DNA from: Armatimonadota bacterium
GTDB taxonomy: Bacteria; Armatimonadota; Fimbriimonadia; Fimbriimonadales; Fimbriimonadaceae
DNA: 51,342 nucleotides
Direction: 5' to 3'
Assembly (NCBI GenBank): GCA_020161505.1
Contig: JAIUNY010000023.1
Location: 1-51,342 of the forward strand
The translations under genes were made by a program, and so were the position numbers. The notes under the pieces are model-generated. The model did not search any database. It saw nothing but the letters and a program-made list of their open reading frames with translations, and had not been told where the DNA came from. Of this stretch, positions 16,248 to 22,655 are shown piece by piece. Every line of letters begins with the position of its first letter. The stretch's first letter is position 1.

Positions 16248-17384
16248 TTAGTGCGGGCTTGGGGTGATGGTGAACCCTTGCAAAGCCAGCTCTTGTCCGA
16301 TGTGGCGGAGCTTCTTCATGGCCCGCAGCTCGATTTGGCGCACGCGCTCGCGAGTGACGTTGAGGGCACTTCCGACTTCTTCCAGAGTTCGGGCTCGACC
16401 ATCGTCCAGACCAAACCGAAGGCGGACCACGTCGCGCTCGCGGCTGGTGAGTCGACCAAGAATGCCGTCGATCTCTTCGCGTCGGATGAGATTCGTGGTC
16501 ACATCTTGCGGAGTCGGCATACCCGTGCTCGGGATGAAGTCTCCGATGGAGCTGTTGTCCTTTTCGCCCACCGGGGTTTCCAGTGAGAGCGGCTCAACCG
16601 CGACACGCATCATTTCATGCACGCGCTCGGCGGACATCCCCACGCGCTCAGCGACTTCTTCCGGAGTCGGCTCGCGGTGGAGTTCCTGCTGGAGGCTGTT
16701 CGCCGTCTTCATCACCTTGTTGATGAGTTCGGCGACGTAAACCGGAATGCGCACCGTTCGGCCTTGGTTGATGATCGCCCGAGCAATTGCCCGGCGGATC
16801 CACCAAGTGGCGTACGTCGAGAAGCGGAATCCCTTGCGCCAGTCGAACTTCTCGACCGCGCGGATCAGACCGAGGTTGCCCTCTTGGATCAGATCGGCGA
16901 GGGGGATGCCTCGGGCGTTGTACTTCTTGGCAATGGAGACGACCAGTCGAAGGTTGCTCTCGATGAGTTGCTGCTTCGCCAGAACGCCGATCTTCATCAC
17001 GTCCTTTCGGTCGAAGTCAGAGAACTCATAGTCCTTTGGCAGGTTCATCAGTTCGGCCACGCGGTTCCACTTGCCCTGCTCGGCAAGATCCTTCGCTTGA
17101 ACCTTCTTGGCGAGGTCTTCTTCTTGGCCCGGGGTCAGAAGGTGGGCGCGGCGCGTTTGCCGCATCCACATTTCAAGCTCTTCGCCATCATCCCGGGGCT
17201 TCTCGGCCTCTTCCTCTTCTTCTTCGGCCTCCATTTCCAGGAGTTCTTCATCTACCGGCTCCTGATCGTCCAGCATGTGCTTGCTGGCGTCGATGTATGC
17301 ATGACGGCTATGCGTCCGCACCGTGATGGCCTTGCCGCGTCGAACCTGAGTCGGAATCTTCTCGTCCACTAGTGTCTCACTCAA
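16248..17384 (-). CDS. RNA polymerase primary-type sigma-70 factor
   Basis: 378 residues, a group 1/2 sigma-70 (RpoD/SigA-like). An acidic stretch (about 45-70, including a run of glutamates) precedes region 1.2 ([12 protein letters not shown]...[11 protein letters not shown]). Region 2 contains [27 protein letters not shown] and the promoter-melting [15 protein letters not shown]; region 3 follows ([20 protein letters not shown]); region 4.2 is [20 protein letters not shown]. Region 1.1 is absent or very short. This could be the housekeeping sigma factor or a close paralogue; the single clear promoter upstream and monocistronic layout are compatible with either. Confidence 0.92.
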   Translation of the reverse strand: MSETLVDEKIPTQVRRGKAITVRTHSRHAYIDASKHMLDDQEPVDEELLEMEAEEEEEEAEKPRDDGEELEMWMRQTRRAHLLTPGQEEDLAKKVQAKDLAEQGKWNRVAELMNLPKDYEFSDFDRKDVMKIGVLAKQQLIESNLRLVVSIAKKYNARGIPLADLIQEGNLGLIRAVEKFDWRKGFRFSTYATWWIRRAIARAIINQGRTVRIPVYVAELINKVMKTANSLQQELHREPTPEEVAERVGMSAERVHEMMRVAVEPLSLETPVGEKDNSSIGDFIPSTGMPTPQDVTTNLIRREEIDGILGRLTSRERDVVRLRFGLDDGRARTLEEVGSALNVTRERVRQIELRAMKKLRHIGQELALQGFTITPSPH

Positions 17385-17500
17385 AAGGATTAACCTACAT
17401 CTTCAGGACGCCGAAGACTGGGTGAAGTCTCGCGAGTCCTGGTTTTTTGCTTGGCCCGTTCGGGTCTCCGTCCGAATCGACTCCCTGCCATAACGTTTAC

Positions 17501-17530
17501 ATAGTAACAAACGTTTGCCGTTTTGTCCAA
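17501..17530 (-). promoter_or_regulatory. Sigma-70 promoter of the sigma-factor gene with a palindrome in the spacer
   Basis: On the minus strand TTGGAC (17530-17525) and TACTAT (17506-17501) are separated by 18 bases, giving a transcript that starts about 110 bases before the ATG at 17384. Within the spacer, CAAACGTTTG (17508-17517) is a perfect 10-bp palindrome, and AACGTTT/AAACGTT (17492-17498 / 17509-17515) forms a second overlapping dyad across the -10 region. Both are placed where a repressor would block polymerase. The rest of 17385-17660 shows no gene. Confidence 0.55.
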
Positions 17531-17660
17531 CAGAGTTTCGATTCATTTTCAAAATTCTGTTTGGGTGGGAGCGGCGCTGCTCTCCAACGTGTCACAAGTC
17601 GTGCCAGTCTGATGAGACGCAAACTTACTGGTTCAGGTTGCATATGGCCCAGTCTTGAGG

Positions 17661-18869
17661 CTAAGACCTGAGCCTTTCCGCACTTTCTTTCAGTGCATTT
17701 GCCAGGGCGAGGGTGCTTTCTTTTGTGTTGGAACTGGCAAAACTCACACGGATCGTGGCCAGGGCATCGGCTTCCGAGAGACCTAGCGCGGTGAGAACGG
17801 GGCTCGGAGCCGTGCTTCGACTGCTGCAAGCGGCTCCGCTGCTGGTGCCAAATCCACGGGTGCCGAGCTCGATCACGAGGGCGTGAGCGACGAGCCCGGG
17901 GATCGTGATGCTGAGGATAAAGGGGCTCTGCTCTGGGGCGTTATTGTCTCGCGCATCGGGGATTTTGCTGATTGCTTCGAGCAGCACGTCCCGGAGTTCC
18001 GCAGCGTGGGCAAAGTTCTCGTCCTCCTCGTCACGGGCGATCTCCGCCGCGATCCCCATGCCGACGACGAGGGGAACCGGGGTGGTTCCGCTGAAGAACG
18101 TCTCTTGATAGCCACCATCGTTCGCCGCGTCTTCCGGAAGCTTGAACTGCGCTGGGTCGCGCAGGATGAAGGCTCCGACTCCCTGAGGGCCCCCGAACTT
18201 ATGGGCACTCAACGCGATCAGATCAGCGGTCTCCCAGTCGTCATCGTGGGTTTTGGCAAAGGATTGGGTGGCATCGAGAAATCTGAGTGCTTGACTTTCG
18301 GTGGCCGTGGGTGCCCCGATCCCTTCAGGGTCGGGATCACCAACCCCGTCGTTTCTCAGACCGGGGTGGAGAGTGGCCATTTCACCTGAGGTCAAGGCAA
18401 GGCTCATCCGTCCCGACCCTGAAGGGATCGGGGCACCCACGGTTTTCAGTGCGGGAATCCCGCCTGTCTCATTGCAAACTCCCATCATCGCGACCCCCAC
18501 GCCCGGCGGAACCAACACATCCCATCCCCGATTCTCGAGAACCATTCCGCCGTGGCGGGCCGCCGATTCACGAACCGCCGAATGCTCGAACGGACTCACG
18601 CCGAACGAACCACGGCTCGCCAGCAACCGCACAGCGAGATTGCACGCCTCCGTACCCCCCGAGCAGAAGAACACCTGCTCCGGAGCGACGCCGCACGCCA
18701 TCGCCACACGCTCGCGGGCCTGCTCCACCACAAACCGAGCTTTATCCCCCCACGGATGCAGGGACGAGGCATTGCCGAAATCCTCCCCGAGCCAGGGCAA
18801 CATCGCCTCCAGAACCCGAGGATCCAAAGGCGAGGTTGCGGCGTGGTCGAAGTAGTTTTCGCGCTTCAC
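17661..18869 (-). CDS. Cysteine desulfurase (NifS/IscS family) with an in-frame palindromic insertion
   Basis: 402 residues. PLP enzyme that removes sulfur from cysteine as an enzyme persulfide for Fe-S clusters and thiolated products. YFDHAATSPLDPRV, FCSGGTEACNLA, EHSAV (H96), FLDATQSF (D199), SAHKFGGPQGVG (PLP lysine K224) and TSSGAACSS (catalytic C348) are all present. Between NETGGIPALKT and TESQALRFLDATQ, where relatives have about 10-15 residues, about 46 extra residues (144-189) are encoded exactly by the 138-bp palindrome at 18305-18442. Removing them restores a normal-sized protein. The insert may form an exposed loop, so the enzyme may still work. The start overlaps the small membrane gene by four bases. 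Confidence 0.9.
   Translation of the reverse strand: MKRENYFDHAATSPLDPRVLEAMLPWLGEDFGNASSLHPWGDKARFVVEQARERVAMACGVAPEQVFFCSGGTEACNLAVRLLASRGSFGVSPFEHSAVRESAARHGGMVLENRGWDVLVPPGVGVAMMGVCNETGGIPALKTVGAPIPSGSGRMSLALTSGEMATLHPGLRNDGVGDPDPEGIGAPTATESQALRFLDATQSFAKTHDDDWETADLIALSAHKFGGPQGVGAFILRDPAQFKLPEDAANDGGYQETFFSGTTPVPLVVGMGIAAEIARDEEDENFAHAAELRDVLLEAISKIPDARDNNAPEQSPFILSITIPGLVAHALVIELGTRGFGTSSGAACSSRSTAPSPVLTALGLSEADALATIRVSFASSNTKESTLALANALKESAERLRS
18305..18442. repeat. 138-bp palindromic element with 32-bp perfect inverted repeats, inserted in-frame in a gene
   Basis: Arms at 18305-18336 and 18411-18442 are perfect complements over 32 bp (left arm begins CCGTGGGTGCCCCGAT). The total length, 138 bp, is 46 codons, and no stop is created in the desulfurase frame. 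The arms are translated as VGAPIPSGSGR and DPDPEGIGAPT. The 74-bp interior has a further imperfect stem (CCACCCCG with CGGGGTTGG on the coding strand). No transposase is encoded, and no exact target duplication is visible. A diverged single arm lies at 157-182. It behaves like a non-autonomous MITE or REP-like palindrome. Confidence 0.85.
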
Positions 18870-19063
18870 GAAGGCCTCACTTGGGGGTTCATGATCTTCC
18901 GGTCAATCCAAGCATAAGCCAGCATGGCGAGAACGAACCACAGGATCCCCCGCAGCCATGGAAACGGAAGGAGAAACCCCGCGCGGAACATGATCCCGTT
19001 GACCAAGGAAGCGAGGGCAATCCCAAGCACCAGGCTGAGCAAAGTGCGCCAAGTCAGCTTCAT
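18866..19063 (-). CDS. Small two-helix membrane protein
   Basis: 65 residues with two hydrophobic segments (LLSLVLGIALASLVNGIMF and PWLRGILWFVLAMLAYAW) joined by a short loop, and charged ends. The family is not recognised. It is supported as real by 4-base ATGA overlaps at both ends: with the PD-(D/E)XK nuclease stop upstream and with the cysteine desulfurase start downstream. It could anchor or couple the neighbouring products, but this is speculation. Confidence 0.65.
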   Translation of the reverse strand: MKLTWRTLLSLVLGIALASLVNGIMFRAGFLLPFPWLRGILWFVLAMLAYAWIDRKIMNPQVRPS

Positions 19064-19839
19064 TCAACTGGCTCCGGCGCCGCGTAGTCAAACTCAGGAT
19101 CCTTGCGGCAGAGGGGCAGGAAATCGCACGAGTGGCACAGGGGCTTGAAGGCAGGGCGATGATTTTCCCAGTCGCGATTCAGCATTTCATCGCCAATCGA
19201 GATGATGTCCTCGCGGAACTTGCTCACCTCCTCGGGCGTCAGCGAGACCGAGGCTTTGTCGCCGCTTTGCAGGGCGATGATGCTCGTCAGAACCGGGCGA
19301 TGAGGGTGCAGGTGCTCCAGAATCATCTGGTAGATGCCCATCGCCACGTCGAACTTGATCTCCTCCTCAGTCACGGTAGATCGCTTGCTCTTGTAATCCA
19401 CCACCTCCAGCGACCCATCCGGGAGTTCATCGACGCGGTCCACCCGACCCTGCAGGATGAACGCCCCTAAGTCCATCTTGATGAGCTTTTCGATATAGAT
19501 GGTCTCGGAGGTGACGGGTTCTTTTTGGATTCGTTCCGTGTAGTTTTTGACCAAAGACTTCCCCTCGGCAAGGGCCTGCATCATTTCGTCTTGCGAGCCG
19601 TACCCAGCGTCGATCCAGCTTTCTTCCAAGGCGGCGATGGCTTCTTCGGTGGTCGTTACTCCAGTGTCGCTGGCGTCGTGATAGCGCTGGAGGACTTGGT
19701 GCAGGGAAGTGCCAAAGCTGAAATAGCTCTTGGATCGCAAGTACCACTTGCCTCGGTCATCCAGATACGTCCAGCGGTACTTGGTCGGGCACGCCAGGTA
19801 AGTCGTGATCTTGCTCGGGCTCAGGGTCGGACGTCTCAA
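19060..19839 (-). CDS. PD-(D/E)XK nuclease with a Fe-S cluster motif (RecB/Cas4-like)
   Basis: 259 residues. The RecB-like nuclease order is clear: LSPSKITTYLACPTKYRW, H47 in GTSLHQVL, D134 in GRVDRVDELPDG, then LEVVDYKS (D148-x-K150) and the Y-Q pair in GIYQMIL (170-171). Four cysteines in the Cas4/AddB arrangement, C17 ... C235-x2-C238-x5-C244, should bind a 4Fe-4S cluster. Such proteins are DNA exonucleases of repair or defence; no helicase or cas genes are near. The start is TTG at 19839, just after a GGAGGAG held in a hairpin. It overlaps the next gene by four bases and is co-transcribed with a cysteine desulfurase, a plausible sulfur source for the cluster. Confidence 0.85.
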   Translation of the reverse strand: MRRPTLSPSKITTYLACPTKYRWTYLDDRGKWYLRSKSYFSFGTSLHQVLQRYHDASDTGVTTTEEAIAALEESWIDAGYGSQDEMMQALAEGKSLVKNYTERIQKEPVTSETIYIEKLIKMDLGAFILQGRVDRVDELPDGSLEVVDYKSKRSTVTEEEIKFDVAMGIYQMILEHLHPHRPVLTSIIALQSGDKASVSLTPEEVSKFREDIISIGDEMLNRDWENHRPAFKPLCHSCDFLPLCRKDPEFDYAAPEPVE

Positions 19840-19841
19840 GG

Positions 19842-19867
19842 CTCCTCCATTGTGGCTGATGGAGGAG
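19842..19867 (-). promoter_or_regulatory. Hairpin enclosing the ribosome site of the nuclease gene
   Basis: CTCCTCCAT and ATGGAGGAG (9-bp perfect arms, 8-base loop) lie two bases before the TTG start at 19839. The 3' arm contains the GGAGGAG Shine-Dalgarno sequence and the 5' arm copies the anti-Shine-Dalgarno, so the folded RNA would hide the site from ribosomes. It could alternatively be a leftover terminator of the upstream gene. Confidence 0.45.
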
Positions 19868-19925
19868 TCTTGACGTCAGCTATCCGCGCCTACTGGGCGC
19901 AATGTGAGAGCGGCTTTCGGGCAGC

Positions 19926-20270
19926 TCAACCCATCGTAATCGAGCCGGCGACGAACCAGATGCACCAGATGCCGACATAGGCGGCGGCACCGGCTCCGGC
20001 GGCTTTGCGCACGAACTCCAGGTGAGTCTTGCTGTACTTCACCATCACGAACCACGCGAGCACCAGGGTCATGCCTTTGACAGCGGCAAACAGCCATTCG
20101 CTGGTCTCGATGATCGGTTTCATCAAAGGATTCAGCTCGATGATCAGCCCGTGGTGATGCAGGAGGGCGGTGGCCACCAGGTCAACGAAGCCGATGGTCA
20201 GCAAAAGCAAAAGTGCGCGGGTCGGAAACATCTTCTTCCACAGATCCACACCAGACGTATTCTCTTTCAT
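19926..20270 (-). CDS. DUF5658-like membrane protein
   Basis: 114 residues from the ATG at 20270, which has GAGAGG just upstream. Three membrane segments are visible: RALLLLLTIGFVDLVATALL, WLFAAVKGMTLVLAWFVMV and AAAYVGIWCIWFVAGSI. The sequence D-LVATALLHHHG-IELNPLMKPIIE matches DUF5658 proteins, small integral membrane proteins of unknown role in which an asparagine-proline step follows the first helix. Its first 89 bases overlap the end of the dacB frame. Confidence 0.65.
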   Translation of the reverse strand: MKENTSGVDLWKKMFPTRALLLLLTIGFVDLVATALLHHHGLIIELNPLMKPIIETSEWLFAAVKGMTLVLAWFVMVKYSKTHLEFVRKAAGAGAAAYVGIWCIWFVAGSITMG

Positions 20271-21615
20271 AGAACCTCTCAGAGTCCAACCAAGCCAGAA
20301 GCTCACCCACTATCGTATCTTGCAACTCGCGGGCTTGTGCTGTGGAAACTACGTGATGATTCAACATGATCGAGAAGATCAGGCTTTCATCGTCTTTTCC
20401 ATGCACATACCCGCTGAGCGCCGACACGACATCAAGTGATCCTGTCTTCGCTGAGACGGCCATTCCTTTCAGGCGAGTCCGCAGAGTGCCTTCGCCCGAT
20501 TGGGGCAAACCATCCACGAAAACATCCCGATAGGGGCTGGAATACGCGTGACGCAAAACCTGTGCCAATGCACGCGGAGAGACTAAATTGTGTCGACTAA
20601 GCCCACTGCCATCGTCCGGACGAACCGCCCCTTTCTTAACCCCGACGGTTTCCGTCATGAATTTGACGAGCTCGGCCTGGGCTTTGGCGTAGGGCGCGGT
20701 GCCGAGCGGAGTGCGCTTGCTCGCGGCGGAAATCAGGAGCATTTCGGCAAGAAGATTGTCGCTGGGTTCCAGGCAGTTCTTGACCCATGTCCGCATGTCG
20801 TCGCCCTTGTGAATGTAGTCGGGCGCGCGATCGGGAACCTTGTCGGTTCGGATCAGCTTGCCGCCGAGCATGAGCGCGGCGCTCATCGTCGGATCCGGCT
20901 GAGCGAATCGGGCGACCAACGGCGTGTCTGCTTTGAGCCGACCGGTTACCGTGACAATGCGCTTTTCTCGGTCAAAACTGGCGGTGGCATCGGCTAATCC
21001 TGGTTCGTGCCGCACCTGAACCCCCGCCCAAGCGGGAGCCTTCACGATGCCATTCGCATGAGTGACCTCGAACTGCGCACGATCCGCCGAGAAAGCAGTT
21101 ACCCGGGGGGCGTAGCGGAAGGGAAGATCATCGTATTCCCACCCTGGGCCATAGCCGTCGCCAAAGGCTGATCGAACAAAGACCCTCGACTTTGGGCTCG
21201 GTTTGAATCTCGCTCGGAGTTCCGCGAGCTGCGCGGAAGATAGGCTCGGGTCTCCGACCGCATCCACCCAGATGTCGTCTCCTTCCTGCCAGAACTTCGT
21301 CTCGGGTCGATAATCCGGCCCGAATGTATCGAGAGCAAACACGGCACTGAGCACCTTCTGATTGCTCGCGGGAACCATGCGCACGTCGGCCATCCGTTCG
21401 TAGAGCACGGTGCCATCGGGTCGCATCACCACGATCCCAACCCACGACTCCTGCCACGCCTCCCCCGAGATGAGGGCTTCGATTCGGGCCGGAAGCTCAA
21501 CACCAGGGAGCGCGTGCTGCATCCGCGCATCGCCCGATGTCGGGACGGCCCCGAGGCTCATCGCCACGGTCAGCAGGAACGCAGATCGCGAAAGGGTCAA
21601 ACCCATAGACCCCAT
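20182..21615 (-). CDS. dacB: D-alanyl-D-alanine carboxypeptidase/endopeptidase (PBP4 family)
   Basis: 477 residues, periplasmic peptidoglycan enzyme of the S13 family. A signal-like N-terminus (LTLSRSAFLLTVAMSLGAV) is followed by the active-site tetrad S84-N-Q-K87 (VPASNQKVLS), the SDN motif in LEPSDNLLAEM and KTG in VSAKTGSLDVV. It removes terminal D-Ala or cuts cross-links. The last 30 residues (from about FYEREYVW) lie past the usual end of the family and are encoded over the start of the DUF5658 gene, so they may be dispensable. Starts at 21615 and 21606 are both possible. Confidence 0.9.
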   Translation of the reverse strand: MGSMGLTLSRSAFLLTVAMSLGAVPTSGDARMQHALPGVELPARIEALISGEAWQESWVGIVVMRPDGTVLYERMADVRMVPASNQKVLSAVFALDTFGPDYRPETKFWQEGDDIWVDAVGDPSLSSAQLAELRARFKPSPKSRVFVRSAFGDGYGPGWEYDDLPFRYAPRVTAFSADRAQFEVTHANGIVKAPAWAGVQVRHEPGLADATASFDREKRIVTVTGRLKADTPLVARFAQPDPTMSAALMLGGKLIRTDKVPDRAPDYIHKGDDMRTWVKNCLEPSDNLLAEMLLISAASKRTPLGTAPYAKAQAELVKFMTETVGVKKGAVRPDDGSGLSRHNLVSPRALAQVLRHAYSSPYRDVFVDGLPQSGEGTLRTRLKGMAVSAKTGSLDVVSALSGYVHGKDDESLIFSIMLNHHVVSTAQARELQDTIVGELLAWLDSERFYEREYVWCGSVEEDVSDPRTFAFADHRLR

Positions 21616-21648
21616 TTTGCCCGTATTTCAGGCTGGTTTGGCGGTGAA

Positions 21649-22644
21649 TCAGGCACGAATCGCGGACTTTTCTTCGTCAAACGTGGGCTCTATCACGTGA
21701 TCTGTGGCACCGGAGGCAATGTCCCGCGCTTGGGACTCCGCAAAGGCCCGAAGCAGAGGCTCAGCATCCTGGGTGGTGGCCCATTCGAGTTTCGCAAGCA
21801 CATCGGCCTGACGATCGGGAAGCCATTCGACGAGATGAAACACGGCATGGATCGCAGAGCGCCGTCCGATTTTGCTTGGCGCGCCGATCAGTTCGATCAG
21901 AGCGTCGGCGGCGTCGTTGTTTGAGATATGCCCGCCGAGCACTACGCCGCCTTTGTACATCGTGCGGGCATAGTCGTCGTTGGCATCCCAGAGCAGATTC
22001 TTGATCGCCGTAACCGCGCGCTTGACCTCATCGGGGGTTCGGCAGAATGCGGCAATATCCTCGAACATATCCAGCACGCACCACTGGGCAGATCGACGAT
22101 GGGGATGTCGCTCGTCTTCGAGAATCTTGAGCAGAGCTTCGGTGTAGATGCCGAGACTCGCCCGCTTCTCGATCTCGATCATCGCGGTGTGGGCGACGTC
22201 GCGATCCGGGCAATAGAGCAGGGAGACCAAATCTCCGCTTGGGAGATCAGCGGTGCGGCCGCGGTAGATTTCATCCCGACCGAGAGCTTTCTGAATGGCA
22301 AAGCGCCGCGCATACCAGGGCTCGCATCCCGAGACCAGCTCGGCGAGCATCTCCTCACGAGTTTCGCCGCGCGATTCGTTCCAAAGGCCTTCGACTCGCC
22401 CAAACACGCCACGGTCGGTGGTCGCAATCTGGATCGGCCAAGTGTCTCCGTGTACCGTGATCTCAGAAGTTTCGCTCCAGAGATCATTGGTGATGTGATA
22501 GTCGTGGCTGACGGCATGGGGCGGCCAGTGGAAGACATGCCGGTGATCGGGCTTGATCGGCGTGGTGTCGCCGCCTGCCTCCTGAACTCCACGTTCGATG
22601 GTGGCGTTCAGGCTTGCCAGCACGTCTTCCTTGGTTTGATTCAT
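21649..22644 (-). CDS. HEAT-like repeat protein of unknown function
   Basis: 331 residues, mostly helical, no signal peptide. The N-terminal half has several tryptophans and histidines (HRHVFHWPPHAVSHDYH) and the C-terminal half consists of helix pairs resembling HEAT/armadillo repeats (DVAHTAMIEIEKRASLG, RRSAQWCVLDMFEDIAAF, GRRSAIHAVFHLVEWLPD). Such proteins usually act as scaffolds. It starts MNQTKEDVLASLNATIERG, with a clear ATG. The gene lies 11 bases downstream of the metalloprotease stop region (22656), so the two are likely co-transcribed. Specific family not recognised. Confidence 0.6.
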   Translation of the reverse strand: MNQTKEDVLASLNATIERGVQEAGGDTTPIKPDHRHVFHWPPHAVSHDYHITNDLWSETSEITVHGDTWPIQIATTDRGVFGRVEGLWNESRGETREEMLAELVSGCEPWYARRFAIQKALGRDEIYRGRTADLPSGDLVSLLYCPDRDVAHTAMIEIEKRASLGIYTEALLKILEDERHPHRRSAQWCVLDMFEDIAAFCRTPDEVKRAVTAIKNLLWDANDDYARTMYKGGVVLGGHISNNDAADALIELIGAPSKIGRRSAIHAVFHLVEWLPDRQADVLAKLEWATTQDAEPLLRAFAESQARDIASGATDHVIEPTFDEEKSAIRA

Positions 22645-22655
22645 GCGTCTCTTTT

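Noticed and set aside
17447-17671. 74-codon plus-strand frame upstream of the sigma gene
   Set aside because: It overlaps the sigma promoter and the desulfurase end, has no ribosome site and no protein-like features.
18296-18451. TTTCGGTG / TTTCAGTG as target-site duplication of the palindromic element
   Set aside because: The copies differ and are 148 bases apart, which is not a multiple of three, so insertion with this duplication would have broken the reading frame.
17661-19839. Dnd/phosphorothioation-type defence locus (cysteine desulfurase beside a nuclease)
   Set aside because: No dndB-E, restriction or DNA-modifying partner genes are present; the neighbours are dacB and a sigma factor.
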